Origin: Desulfoscipio sp. XC116
Lineage (GTDB): Bacteria; Bacillota; Desulfotomaculia; Desulfotomaculales; Desulfallaceae
Assembly: GCF_039851975.1 (NCBI RefSeq)
Contig: NZ_CP156660.1
Span: 3,787,035-3,851,034 of the forward strand
DNA: 64,000 bases
Reading direction: 5' to 3'
In this document: piece after piece, positions 36,303 to 44,929 of the stretch
Position numbering within the stretch: position 1 is the first letter of the stretch
Layout of the letters: the number at the start of each line of letters is the position of its first letter
Made by a program: the position numbers and the translations under genes
Notes under the pieces: generated by a model
Database searches by the model: none
The model's input: the letters and a program-made list of their open reading frames with translations, nothing else
Told to the model about the DNA's origin: nothing

Positions 36303-37814
36303 TTACGCCTCCTTCCTTCCCGTAATGCGCGAAGAAACCTGTCCGCCACCCCGATAACCGATTTTATCCAATAGATATTCCACCGTGCGAATGGAGAAAT
36401 CGTCTGTAATATGACCGCCTTCCAACCGTATTGCTCGTTCACAACAGGAAAGTGCGCACTCGGCATCGTGGGTGATAACCAGAACGGTATGCCCTATCTG
36501 CGCCAGCTTTCGGATCGTACGGCTTACATTTCTCATATTGGCTCCATCCAGCCCGCTGGTAGGCTCATCCAGAATAATAATGGGGGCATCGTACATCAGA
36601 GCCACCCCCAAAGCCAGCCGCTGTTTCTGACCGCCGGAGAGTGTAAATGGATGCTGTTGTTCAAAAGCACTGAGCTCAAGCGTCTGCAGTATCGTCTTTG
36701 CACGGTCGATACGCTCTTGTTTTTCCGGCTCGCCGGTAGTCAGCTCATCCAGCAGGTTTTCACCAAAAAGCTGGCTGTCCAAGTCCTGCGGAATATACCA
36801 CACTTTCCCCATTCGCTCCTTTGGCCTGTTCTTCCGCCCAAACAACAATACCTCGCCGGAACTTTCTTTCAGGAGACCGGCTAAAATCCGGCCGAAGGTA
36901 CTTTTGCCGGTTCCGTTGGGACCGATAATCGCAACAATTTCACCCTTGTGACATGTAAAATCCAGTCCCCGTGCCACTACAGTATCTCCGAAGGATTTGC
37001 TAAGCTGCTTAGTCTCTATGACAACTTCCTCGGTCGATGCGGATTTTTTTGCTGTAAATTGCATCTGATAGATATCAGGAGTTCGAAGCCCGAGAATTTG
37101 GATTTCCTCACCGGTCAGCGCTTTCATCTGTTCTCTGGAGAATTCCCGGACAATCTCGCCATGCTGCACACAGAAAAAACGATCAGCAATATCCATCAGG
37201 TAATAGAGGCGGTGTTCCGCAATCACAATGGTTTTCCCTTGAGCTTTTAAGTCTCGGATAATATCGCCGAATCGATAAGTCGATTCAATATCCAGGTTAG
37301 CAGACGGCTCATCCATTACATAAATTTCCGGATCAATGGCCTGTGCGGAAGCAATAGCCACTTTCTGCCGCATCCCATATGACAACGCATGTAAGCTGTG
37401 GTCTAAAATATCTTCGATTTTGATATGTCGGGCCGCATGGAGAACATGATCACGGATTTCATCATGTGTATAACCGTAGTTCTCACATCCGAAAGCAATC
37501 TCCCCGGCTACCTCATTGGCAAAAAACTGACTTCTTGGGTCTTGAAATACGTTCCCCACAAATCTCCCCCGCTCCCATGAGGCTACTTCGCGTAAAGATT
37601 TGCCATCTATATCCACGTCCCCGCGCAACTCTCCCTCAAAGAAGTAGGGAATTAAACCATTGATGACACGGGTCAGGGAACTCTTACCACTGCCGGACGG
37701 CCCGGTTAACACGATTACTTCTCCGGCGTATATCTTCAAATTAATATTTCTAAGCTGATCTCCGTGCCCACTATAGGAAAACGACAAGTTACGAACCTCA
37801 ATTTCTCTTCCCAT
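36303..37814 (-). CDS. ECF transporter energising ATPase with two fused ABC domains
   Basis: 503 residues comprising two ABC ATPase domains: first with Walker A GPSGSGKSS and signature LSYGMRQK, second with GPNGTGKST and LSGGQKQR, Walker B IIILDEPTSGLDG. This is the EcfA-type fused ATPase. It follows the S and T components in one minus-strand operon. ABC part of a vitamin or metal ECF importer. Confidence 0.9.
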   Translation of the reverse strand: MGREIEVRNLSFSYSGHGDQLRNINLKIYAGEVIVLTGPSGSGKSSLTRVINGLIPYFFEGELRGDVDIDGKSLREVASWERGRFVGNVFQDPRSQFFANEVAGEIAFGCENYGYTHDEIRDHVLHAARHIKIEDILDHSLHALSYGMRQKVAIASAQAIDPEIYVMDEPSANLDIESTYRFGDIIRDLKAQGKTIVIAEHRLYYLMDIADRFFCVQHGEIVREFSREQMKALTGEEIQILGLRTPDIYQMQFTAKKSASTEEVVIETKQLSKSFGDTVVARGLDFTCHKGEIVAIIGPNGTGKSTFGRILAGLLKESSGEVLLFGRKNRPKERMGKVWYIPQDLDSQLFGENLLDELTTGEPEKQERIDRAKTILQTLELSAFEQQHPFTLSGGQKQRLALGVALMYDAPIIILDEPTSGLDGANMRNVSRTIRKLAQIGHTVLVITHDAECALSCCERAIRLEGGHITDDFSIRTVEYLLDKIGYRGGGQVSSRITGRKEA

Positions 37815-37825
37815 TTTTTACCCCC

Positions 37826-38527
37826 TCACAACATGATGCAGCAGATAAGTGCTGCAGCGCTAAATAGCATTAAGAATGTGTCCAGCAGGTTGATGCGGCT
37901 TACATAATAGCTCTGCTTATCACAGGGACTTTCAATTCCTCGGACAATAGCAGAAGCAGACAATTCATCGGCAATCTTTAGAGAGCGGAACACCATGGGA
38001 ACGATAGCGTATTCCAGCGTATTCAGGGGATGCCGCAGAACAGTTCCGAACGAGCGAAGAAAGCCTCTGACCCTCATGGCCTCTTTGACCTCACCGAACT
38101 CATGAACGACCGTAGGGGCAAAACGCAGCATGACCACCAGCACCAGCATGGCCTTTGTGGGCAACGGCAATTTCCGCAGACTGGCAGTAAGCTTGCCGGA
38201 GGGAATCCGAAACAGCAGATAAACTGGCATGGCCGGTAGAATCAGCTTATAGATTATGCTTAGCAAAAGCGGAGATGGAAAAGATATCCCATACTTTATT
38301 TCAGTGTACAATCCAAAGATGGCTGTCAAATAGACCAGGAAACAGCAAATTCCCTGCTTGACTAAACCAAAAAAGCAGAGAATTAGAAGCAGGCAAAAAG
38401 TAAAAATTGCATGGGCCAACAAATCTGTGGTTAAAAAGCTGACAAGGCAGGAGCAGACGGTCAAAAACAAGACCGTCCGTCCATCTACCCGTTCAATTTG
38501 TTTATGAGTCGCTCCAGCCCTGCTCAT
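37826..38527 (-). CDS. ECF transporter T component (EcfT/CbiQ family)
   Basis: 233-residue membrane protein with several hydrophobic helices and the EcfT coupling signatures near the C-terminal half (AMRVRGFLR and SASAIVRGIES, the two Ala-Arg-Gly type motifs that touch the ATPase). Start overlaps the S-component stop by 4 bp. Confidence 0.88.
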   Translation of the reverse strand: MSRAGATHKQIERVDGRTVLFLTVCSCLVSFLTTDLLAHAIFTFCLLLILCFFGLVKQGICCFLVYLTAIFGLYTEIKYGISFPSPLLLSIIYKLILPAMPVYLLFRIPSGKLTASLRKLPLPTKAMLVLVVMLRFAPTVVHEFGEVKEAMRVRGFLRSFGTVLRHPLNTLEYAIVPMVFRSLKIADELSASAIVRGIESPCDKQSYYVSRINLLDTFLMLFSAAALICCIML

Positions 38528-39144
38528 CCCACAATACCGGATTTTTTAAAATGCTTCCGCAGCAGTCTTTGACCGAACAACGTACCCAGAATAGTGAGGA
38601 TTGCTGTAATGGCTGCACCCAACAGCATCAGAGCCGGGCTGGTAACCATAGAGATCTGCATGTTCAGTGTTTCTGCCGTAAATCCACTTTCCACAGCCAT
38701 TGCCGAATAGCTGTCCCAGGCCCACCAGAGAGGAACTGCGCAGCCGACAAAGTTGCCCACACAGTTGATCGTCCAGCCAATCCTTGTGCGGATAGGATTG
38801 CGATATGTATCCTTGCCAATCATAGAGGCTTCTGCAAGTGCGCCTACCACAAGAAAATACGGGAGCAAGAACATATATCCCATAACACCTTGAATCAGCC
38901 CATAGATACCTGCCCACGCAAAAATCAGACCGTGTTTATTAACCCGATAGGAAGCAACTAAGAAAAAAATCGCACAAATAAAGCCATCAATACCAGCCGC
39001 GCCATAAAGATAGACAAGCGGAAAAGGAAGCGTGAAGGAGCCGACTACCATCATAATGCTAAAACAAATTACCATCATGGCGGCAATTGTCATAATATCT
39101 CGGATTCCAAATTTTTTCTTTTGATTTTGAACAGCGCTTTCCAT
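38524..39144 (-). CDS. ECF transporter substrate-binding (S) component, MptD-type
   Basis: 206 residues from ATG 39144 (GGGAGG upstream), six hydrophobic segments, resembling the putative S components annotated MptD in Firmicutes that are encoded with fused EcfA and EcfT plus AraC regulators. Substrate unknown; iron-regulated neighbours make a metal complex or tetrapyrrole-like cofactor an option. Confidence 0.8.
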   Translation of the reverse strand: MESAVQNQKKKFGIRDIMTIAAMMVICFSIMMVVGSFTLPFPLVYLYGAAGIDGFICAIFFLVASYRVNKHGLIFAWAGIYGLIQGVMGYMFLLPYFLVVGALAEASMIGKDTYRNPIRTRIGWTINCVGNFVGCAVPLWWAWDSYSAMAVESGFTAETLNMQISMVTSPALMLLGAAITAILTILGTLFGQRLLRKHFKKSGIVG

Positions 39145-39189
39145 ATGGATCAATCCTCCCATAATGTGAAAATAAAATATGAACCGCAT

Positions 39190-39224
39190 GAGTTAGAAGT
39201 GACTAACTCACATGGCTCATTATA
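39190..39224 (-). promoter_or_regulatory. -10 box and palindrome ahead of the ECF operon
   Basis: TATAAT (39219-39224, minus strand) with no good -35, immediately followed by the inverted repeat GAGTTAG-N6-CTAACTC (39190-39209). Suggests an activator-dependent promoter with an operator at the transcription start. Confidence 0.5.
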
Positions 39225-39287
39225 CAGTAGTTAATTATGTTTCTCTACTCCATTTCATAAAAGATAAATAAAAAAATAGCCCAAAAA

Positions 39288-40247
39288 CTAAATGGACTTT
39301 TTCTGCGACCGATAAGCCCGCGGTAATATCCTAAAAACATCTTGAAATGCTCTGGCAAATTTACTTGCGTTGCTGTATCCCAAAGAGAGCGCGATCTGAT
39401 TGATTGATTCGGAGCTCTCGCAGAGTTGGACCGCCGCACTGTTCATTTTATAGCGCTTTAGATAGGCATAGGGGCTGCGTCCATAGATTTGCTTGAAAAT
39501 AGCTTGGAATGTAACTGTACTAATATGCTCTCCACGGAGCATTTTTTCCAATGGTATATTACTGCTTAAATCATCTAGCATTATCCGACGAACACGTTTC
39601 ACGATATCAATATGTTCTCTGGAATAATAGGTGGCAGCTACCCTGTCCCCTTTCCAAAGTTTGCCGGCATGATACAGTAATTCCAGCGCCTTGATACGGA
39701 AGTATTCAACAGGCTCATTGCCTTTAGCCGCATAAAGCTCATTAAAAATATGGAGCATGGTAGACGGCGTTTTACAAATGTACCATTGTCTTTCTAAATC
39801 CAAGTCATATTCTAAAGCTGAAAGGTCAATCTGGTACGGAGCAAGCTGACTGATCGTCTCGTCTGTTAGGGCATCCCGATCAATGATTAAACTCAGGCCA
39901 GTGCAATACTCAAAAGGAAATGAGTATCGGGCCGGCATATTCATAAGCGCATTAATACAGAATTCATCCTGCTGAAGATGAAACACTTTTTGTCCGTCAA
40001 ATTCAAATTCTATACGGCCTTCCTGATAATGACGAAGTTCCAGGATATTTCTCACTTCAGATGGCTCATCAAAAGTGTCGGCGCAATTGAAGTCCATAAA
40101 AATTAAGTTAATACCCGGAAACAGGGCATAATCATGTAGCATTCCCGTACCGTTGCATTGATAGGAGATGACAGAACATCCGAAGTGCTGTTTCAATAAT
40201 TTGACCCCTTTACCATACCAATCTGGACAAAATCCTGTTTTGTTCAA
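39288..40247 (-). CDS. AraC-family transcriptional regulator 1
   Basis: About 319 residues with a C-terminal double helix-turn-helix (about 215-315; ISTVTFQAIFKQIYGRSPYAYLK, then INQIALSLGYSNASKFARAF). The N-terminal domain is the PchR/YbtA-like ligand domain type. TTG 40247 chosen since AGGGGGTGAT lies just upstream; GTG 40256 is inside that site. Divergent arrangement is absent; it is upstream of the ECF operon on the same strand and probably controls it. Confidence 0.85.
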   Translation of the reverse strand: MNKTGFCPDWYGKGVKLLKQHFGCSVISYQCNGTGMLHDYALFPGINLIFMDFNCADTFDEPSEVRNILELRHYQEGRIEFEFDGQKVFHLQQDEFCINALMNMPARYSFPFEYCTGLSLIIDRDALTDETISQLAPYQIDLSALEYDLDLERQWYICKTPSTMLHIFNELYAAKGNEPVEYFRIKALELLYHAGKLWKGDRVAATYYSREHIDIVKRVRRIMLDDLSSNIPLEKMLRGEHISTVTFQAIFKQIYGRSPYAYLKRYKMNSAAVQLCESSESINQIALSLGYSNASKFARAFQDVFRILPRAYRSQKKSI

Positions 40248-40315
40248 GTAGATCACCCCCTACATAAAACTCGTAGTTTCGGGGCTGAAAGCCCAGGAAC
40301 CGCAGCATTTTATCG

Positions 40316-40460
40316 TTAATGTACTCCCTTGCAATCAACAAAGATGTCACCAACTGTATGTATTTTAGATGGATCCTTCCTCAAAAACATGGCATAATAA
40401 ATGCCGGTATCCGGTTTCCCCTTTAAAAGTGCCTTAACTGTGTATGCGGAATTATCTAAC
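40316..40460 (-). pseudogene. C-terminal fragment of a HAD-superfamily hydrolase
   Basis: Frame reading YTVKALLKGKPDTGIYYAM then IHTVGDIFVDCKG, i.e. HAD motifs III (Lys) and IV (GD...D), ending in a stop at 40316-40318. The N-terminal catalytic DxD part is absent, and an in-frame stop lies just upstream. Confidence 0.65.
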
Positions 40461-40554
40461 TGATATCACTGCTGTAAGCACTATGCACATCTGAGTTCAC
40501 ATTGCCTAGTATTCTTTTCTGAATTCTCCGAAGCGTATCAAGGCGGCTTGTTTT

Positions 40555-40735
40555 TCACGGTGCCCTCATGCTCCAGCCCGCCGATTGCTGCTGCAGGTTC
40601 CACAGCCGATTATACAACCTCTGTTTTGCCAGCAGGTTTTCATGCACCCCTTGCTCCGCTACCTTTCCGTTTTCCAAAACGATGATCTTGTCTACTCCTT
40701 TGACGGTTTTTAAGCGGTGGGCTTGGTATCACCTT
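40555..40735 (-). pseudogene. C-terminal remnant of an ABC exporter ATPase
   Basis: About 57 codons reading AHRLKTVKGVDKIIVLENGK..EQGVHENLL, the end of an ABC exporter ATPase from the switch His onward. Upstream a perfect start region survives (TAGGAGGT then GTG at about 40748) but it enters another frame and stops after 11 codons, so a large internal deletion removed the gene while leaving its promoter, Fur box and AraC operator. Confidence 0.8.
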
Positions 40736-40772
40736 CCTCTTTCACATTTAATACCTCCTAAACCTTGACCCC

Positions 40773-40791
40773 GATAATGATTTTCATTATC
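40773..40791 (-). promoter_or_regulatory. Fur-type box
   Basis: GATAATGATTTTCATTATC, a perfect 8-3-8 palindrome close to the Fur consensus. It lies directly downstream of a TATAAT (40794-40799, minus strand) that serves the deleted ABC gene. Confidence 0.8.
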
Positions 40792-40827
40792 ATATTATAA
40801 TAATACTCCATTTTTACTCCGGTCTTC

Positions 40828-40860
40828 TATGCCAAAAAGAATTAGTTTTATGCCAAAAAG
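40828..40860 (-). promoter_or_regulatory. AraC-type operator, copy B (21-bp direct repeat)
   Basis: TATGCCAAAAAG at 40828-40839 and 40849-40860. On the minus strand it precedes the -10 of the deleted ABC gene, which lacks a -35, as expected for an activator site. On the plus strand it is also upstream of the methyltransferase at 40910. Confidence 0.75.
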
Positions 40861-40909
40861 TATTTAGCAAAATAGTTTCATAGAAATCATGAGAAAGGAA
40901 GTACATGTA

Positions 40910-41545
40910 TTGACTAAATCAAGAGCAGATAAAGAAGCAGCGTTTTGGGACAGATTTGCAAAGTATTATGACCGTTTTATGAGCCATATTTATCAAGGCC
41001 AATATAAAGACATATTGAAAATGATAGATGATGAACTTGGTAAGGATAAGATGGTTTTAGAAATTGGAACAGGCACCGGGAAAATTGCAATTGATATTTC
41101 CCCAAAGGCTAAAAAAGTTATAGCATGTGACCTATCCCCGCATATGATTAAATTGGCTGAAGAAAAAGCCCACGCAAAACAGATAAACAACATAGCCTTC
41201 TCAGTGCAGGATGCTTATTATCTTGACTTTCCCGACAATTCCTTTGATGTGGTTGTAGCCTGTAATATGCTGCATGTTGTCCAGCAACCGGGGAAAGTTC
41301 TATCCTCCATAAAAAGAGTATTAAAACAGGACGGGGTTGTTGTAGTCCCGACATATTGTCACGGACAAAATTTCTCAAGCCGCACGGTTTCAAAAACCAT
41401 GGGTATCGTTGGTTTCAGGGCGTACAGCCGGTGGTCGGCAGATTCTTTGCAGGCTTTTTTAGAAGATCAGGGATACATTGTAATAAAAAATTTCTTATTA
41501 AAGTCAACACCGCCTCTGCTGTATATCGTTTGCAAAAAGATTTGA
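40910..41545 (+). CDS. Class I SAM-dependent methyltransferase
   Basis: About 211 residues of the UbiE/Methyltransf_11 type: motif I VLEIGTGTGKIAIDI, motif II ACDLSPHMIKLAEE, and VVVACNMLHVV. TTG at 40910 is preferred, since AAAGGAAG sits 8 bp upstream; an ATG at 40889 has no site. Lies in the iron-responsive island between AraC-type operator B and a MATE fragment; its substrate could be a metallophore-like compound but nothing proves this. Confidence 0.82.
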   Translation: MTKSRADKEAAFWDRFAKYYDRFMSHIYQGQYKDILKMIDDELGKDKMVLEIGTGTGKIAIDISPKAKKVIACDLSPHMIKLAEEKAHAKQINNIAFSVQDAYYLDFPDNSFDVVVACNMLHVVQQPGKVLSSIKRVLKQDGVVVVPTYCHGQNFSSRTVSKTMGIVGFRAYSRWSADSLQAFLEDQGYIVIKNFLLKSTPPLLYIVCKKI

Positions 41546-41624
41546 TCATTTAATGGAGTTCAAGTGATACGTAATCATAATGCTAAAAGAGAAAAGACAC
41601 TAATTTCTAATAATAATCATTCTC

Positions 41625-41855
41625 ATGCTGATTATTTTTATTTTCTCTGCTCCTGTGCTTTTGCTGTTCAGCTCCGGTGCAAAGGTTCTGCAAATTGCTG
41701 AAAAAGCCCCGCTCAGCAACACAGCGGCGTTTTTTACCTTTGAATTCCAGTTTGCATACTCCACACTGTATCTGACATTAGCCAGGGCAATAGGCGGCGG
41801 ATTTCTAAGCATCAGCCGTCAGGGTATATTCTTTATTGCCACTTATATTGATTAA
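41625..41855 (+). pseudogene. C-terminal fragment of a MATE efflux protein
   Basis: Frame of 76 codons with two to three hydrophobic segments and the MATE-type ending ARAIGGGFLSISRQGIFFI. Only the region of the last helices is present. A Fur-like half palindrome (AATAATCATTCTCAT, 41610-41626) overlaps its start. Confidence 0.6.
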
Positions 41856-41870
41856 GGGGTAATGCCATTT

Positions 41871-42542
41871 TCACTTTAACACTGCCGGATCAATCTCCGG
41901 ACATTTCTCTACTCTGTAATACTTGAAGTCGCACATATCATCTCCATACGCAAGAGTCTTTGTGCGAATAAATTTCAATCCTCTGAGGTATTCCGCCGAG
42001 ATATAATCGGTTGCGCACAATATTCGACAGATTTCGGGACATCCCTGTTTTTCGAGCCATAACAGTGCGCCGCACTGCACGCAGTTCTGTCCCATGAAAA
42101 AATCTTCAGCCGGGAAATTAAACAGCCAGCCGTGCGGTTCTTTTACGTCAAACTGTTTCGTGAACAATCTGATGATAAATTTAGGGAAACGGAACATGTT
42201 TCGCGATAAAAATTTCATCACGCCCGACGACTCGACCTCTTTTCTGAATTGATCGCATACGATATCCGCAAGCGCCGCATATGCCCTCTCACGATCAAAA
42301 CCCATCTGTTTCTGAAGCGCACGGTACTGGGAAATCATAAAGGGTACCGCGTGAAAGAACATTGCATTTACCGATTTCTTATAAACCGGAAGATCAATCA
42401 TGACCGATTCAAGTTCGGCAAGGGATGCAGCGTAAAACCGGGCATAACAGTCCCTTCCCACATGATGTATCGCGGTTTCACGTGTCCATTGCATATAGAT
42501 CTTCCATGTGCCTACCAGTTTAGCCTCTTTTTTCACGCTCAA
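41871..42542 (-). CDS. L-2-amino-thiazoline-4-carboxylic acid hydrolase family protein
   Basis: 223 residues matching the ATC hydrolase-like family common in clostridia: Cys and His-rich C-terminal half with CPEICRILCATDYISAEYL and the ending TLAYGDDMCDFKYY. ATC hydrolase opens a thiazoline ring to give a cysteine derivative; members next to transporters and regulators are usually uncharacterised. Start is TTG 42542 or GTG 42536, both behind AGGGGAGAAGG. A thiazoline-acting enzyme within an iron-responsive cluster is notable because thiazoline rings occur in siderophores. Confidence 0.75.
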   Translation of the reverse strand: MSVKKEAKLVGTWKIYMQWTRETAIHHVGRDCYARFYAASLAELESVMIDLPVYKKSVNAMFFHAVPFMISQYRALQKQMGFDRERAYAALADIVCDQFRKEVESSGVMKFLSRNMFRFPKFIIRLFTKQFDVKEPHGWLFNFPAEDFFMGQNCVQCGALLWLEKQGCPEICRILCATDYISAEYLRGLKFIRTKTLAYGDDMCDFKYYRVEKCPEIDPAVLK

Positions 42543-42589
42543 CCTTCTCCCCTTCCCTCATATGTTTCGCAAATACCGAACCTGCAATC

Positions 42590-42735
42590 TCATTTTCACT
42601 CTCCCAATGGTATCTCTCCCTCGCCGATGTCCCAAAAACGGGGAATCAGTTAAGCAATGGTTGTCTTTCCCTCCCCCGAAGGTCCGACCGGGGCTGTAAC
42701 GCTATTCCCCTTTGATTATCTATCTGCACACTGCT
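42590..42735 (-). pseudogene. Walker A fragment of an ABC exporter ATPase
   Basis: Frame reading VTAPVGPSGEGKTTIA, a stop, then LIPRFWDIGEGEI, i.e. the Walker A to Q-loop region of an ABC exporter with an internal nonsense codon. No membrane domain or signature nearby. Confidence 0.7.
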
Positions 42736-42758
42736 TCTCCGGGGATTTATAAGCGCTT

Positions 42759-43046
42759 TCACCAAATTGCGTCAAGTACTGTTGCGGGCAGTGACCATGC
42801 CGCATACATAGTCGGCAGAACAAGCAACGTCAAACACTGTAGCACCAAACAGACACCAATAATAGCTACGGCCATCGGCCTGAAGTATACGTTAAAAACC
42901 AACCTTTTTGTCGAGCTGATCTTTTCTTCATATGTGTATCCATCACCGGTAATAGCGTATATACAACCGAATACGTCATCAAAACAATCGTTGAAATAAG
43001 GTTCCACCACACCTTCCGGCAGACTTCCTTTAATATCGTTAACCAT
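42759..43046 (-). pseudogene. Internally deleted RND (AcrB-type) efflux pump remnant
   Basis: 95 codons. The first half (LPEGVVEPYFNDCFDDVFG then YAITGDGYTY) matches the early porter domain of AcrB-type pumps; the second half (RPMAVAIIGVCLVLQCLTLL then VLPTMYAAW) matches their last membrane helix. About 800 residues in between are missing. Its start overlaps the MATE stop by 8 bp. Confidence 0.65.
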
Positions 43047-44412
43047 AGTTTACCGGCGTACTTTTTGAGGCTCGAAGCCTATTTAACGCTGCAAATTCTC
43101 TAATAATGAGAAAAATACTCAATATAATAGTAAGTAAATCTCCCAGCGGCATGGCAATCCAGGCCCCTGTCTCACCCATAAACTTTGGCAAAAGCAATAC
43201 AATTGGAATAAAAAACAATACCTGTCTTCCCATAACCAATATGGCAGCTTTGCTGCCTTTCCCCAACGCCTGAAAAAAGACAATGCCTATGGCCATGAAC
43301 CCATATAGAAGAAATATGCCCAGAAAAATTCTGAACCTGCCTATACCTAATTGAGCTAAAGATGCATCTGTTATAAACCAGCTTAAAATAAATTCAGGGA
43401 ACAACATAAAGCCAAGCCATAACACACTTGCAATACCTGTAGCTATTCCGGTAAATGATAAGAATGCCGTCTTTACGCGGTCAAATCTTCCGGCTCCATA
43501 GTTTGCACCTATAATTGGCTGTACCCCTTGAGCGATACCCCATAGTGCTATAAACGCAAACATCATCACTCTATAAGAGGCGCCCATTATAATAACACTA
43601 TTGCTTCCACCGTAATAAGACAATACCTTAAACATCAAAGACATCTGAATTGCAGGCATTATTTGCATTACCATCCCTGAAAATCCAACATTTAATATCT
43701 TGGGCATAATATCAAACGACATTTTAAAGCTCTGCTTTGATATTTTAATAACACTTTTGCCTGACTGAAAGTATGCAACATCTCCTATTACAACAAAAAA
43801 TTGGGCAATGATTGTTGCTAATGCCGCACCTTCTATTCCCATTTCAAATACTTTGATAAGAATCGGAACTAAAATAATATTAATGAGCACGCCGGAAATA
43901 ATAATTTTCATGGCCCTTTTCATTCGACCTTCACCACGAATTAGAAAGTTTAATGCAGGACCCAATGCTTCAAAGACAAAGCCTAAAGATATTATTTTTA
44001 AATACCTTGTCCCCAGATCCAATATTTCTCCCTCCGCGCCCATAAACTCGAGCATTGGACCTGCGAAATTATAAACTATGACGGTCAATAATATCGATAA
44101 CGCCGAAGTGCCGATCAACACATTACCAAATAGCTTATTTATAGTTTTCTGATCTTTTTCGCCTATCGCTCTCGATAAAACCGACACCGCTCCCATAGCA
44201 AACAACATCGCACAAGCCATATTTAAAAGAGTTATATTATATGCCAAAACTATGGCGCCAACACCTTCCGCAGAGATAAGCTGACCAACAAATATGGCAT
44301 CTACCATATTGTATAAGCCTACCGCCAGCATACCGACCATAGCCGGTATACCTAACTTCATAAAAAGTCTGCCCATGCTCATTTCCAGTAAATCTTTTCT
44401 GTTATCACTCAT
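43039..44412 (-). CDS. MATE-family efflux transporter
   Basis: 457 residues with twelve hydrophobic segments in two related halves, MATE/NorM type (LFMKLGIPAMVGMLAVGLYNMVD near the start, second-half GIAQGVQPIIGANYGAG). Likely Na+ or H+-driven export of an organic cation or a secondary metabolite. ATG behind GGAGG; translationally coupled to a 40-codon upstream frame. Its promoter carries the AraC-type operator copy C and a Fur-like box, placing it in the iron regulon. Confidence 0.92.
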   Translation of the reverse strand: MSDNRKDLLEMSMGRLFMKLGIPAMVGMLAVGLYNMVDAIFVGQLISAEGVGAIVLAYNITLLNMACAMLFAMGAVSVLSRAIGEKDQKTINKLFGNVLIGTSALSILLTVIVYNFAGPMLEFMGAEGEILDLGTRYLKIISLGFVFEALGPALNFLIRGEGRMKRAMKIIISGVLINIILVPILIKVFEMGIEGAALATIIAQFFVVIGDVAYFQSGKSVIKISKQSFKMSFDIMPKILNVGFSGMVMQIMPAIQMSLMFKVLSYYGGSNSVIIMGASYRVMMFAFIALWGIAQGVQPIIGANYGAGRFDRVKTAFLSFTGIATGIASVLWLGFMLFPEFILSWFITDASLAQLGIGRFRIFLGIFLLYGFMAIGIVFFQALGKGSKAAILVMGRQVLFFIPIVLLLPKFMGETGAWIAMPLGDLLTIILSIFLIIREFAALNRLRASKSTPVNYG

Positions 44413-44531
44413 AATTTTATTTCCTCCATAAATTTTTCCGCTTGCATGCTTCCCTTCATTTGAAGCAAAGCATCATTAGCCATCCGGCTTCTTGCCTTTA
44501 TGTGCTTTGGCAATTTTTTAAATTCACTCAT
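44409..44531 (-). CDS. Small 40-residue protein coupled to the MATE gene
   Basis: ATG at 44531, 40 codons, TGA overlapping the MATE ATG (TTATGA). Basic, Met-rich, predicted helical, no membrane segment. Ribosome site is weak (AGGGCGG). It is probably translated to couple MATE translation; whether the product acts is unknown. Confidence 0.5.
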   Translation of the reverse strand: MSEFKKLPKHIKARSRMANDALLQMKGSMQAEKFMEEIKL

Positions 44532-44571
44532 TTATCCGCCCTTTTAATGACTGAAAATTAATGTTGATGTT

Positions 44572-44590
44572 GATGTTGATTTTCATTATC
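44572..44590 (-). promoter_or_regulatory. Fur-like box ahead of the MATE operon
   Basis: GATGTTGATTTTCATTATC matches 17 of 19 bases of the Fur box at 40773. A short TGTTGA triplet tandem abuts it. Position relative to operator C is the same as at the deleted ABC gene. Confidence 0.6.
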
Positions 44591-44631
44591 ACATGATAGG
44601 AAAATAATATCTTATTTTTATGTCTTTCTTC

Positions 44632-44664
44632 TACGCCAAAAAGGATAAGTTTTATGCCAAAAAG
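44632..44664 (-). promoter_or_regulatory. AraC-type operator, copy C (21-bp direct repeat)
   Basis: TACGCCAAAAAG (44632-44643) and TATGCCAAAAAG (44653-44664). On the minus strand GATATT follows GGCGTAGAAG by 16 bp, as at copy A. Confidence 0.75.
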
Positions 44665-44874
44665 TGTTTTAGGAACAGGGAAGCCATTTCTTCACTGTTC
44701 CTAAACGGTTGCGGATCAGATATTTGAATTCTTAAATATTCCGGACGACCGCTCCTTGATTTCGTCTTTCAGTACCTGAGCCGCACAATTAACCTCACAA
44801 CAGTTAACCCGTTCAGCTAAAAGCTGAACATCAGGGCTTCAATTGGGGATTCCACACTACTTGAAGTAAAAATA

Positions 44875-44929
44875 GGAAGGGAGTGCCGCAAAACTACTTT
44901 CTTAGAGTAGTGAGCGGCGCTCCCTTTCC
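44875..44929 (-). terminator. Terminator between AraC regulator 2 and the MATE operon
   Basis: Long stem GGAAGGGAGTGCCGC / GCGGCGCTCCCTTTCC with inner CTAC..GTAG pairing, followed on the minus strand by a U-rich stretch. Two further hairpins lie at 44672-44701 (GGAACAG/CTGTTCC) and 44811-44829 (GTTCAGCT/AGCTGAAC). No gene seen in 44665-45043. Confidence 0.7.

Noticed and set aside
41606-41626. Full Fur box ahead of the MATE fragment
   Set aside because: Only one half fits the consensus well; kept as a remark rather than a site.
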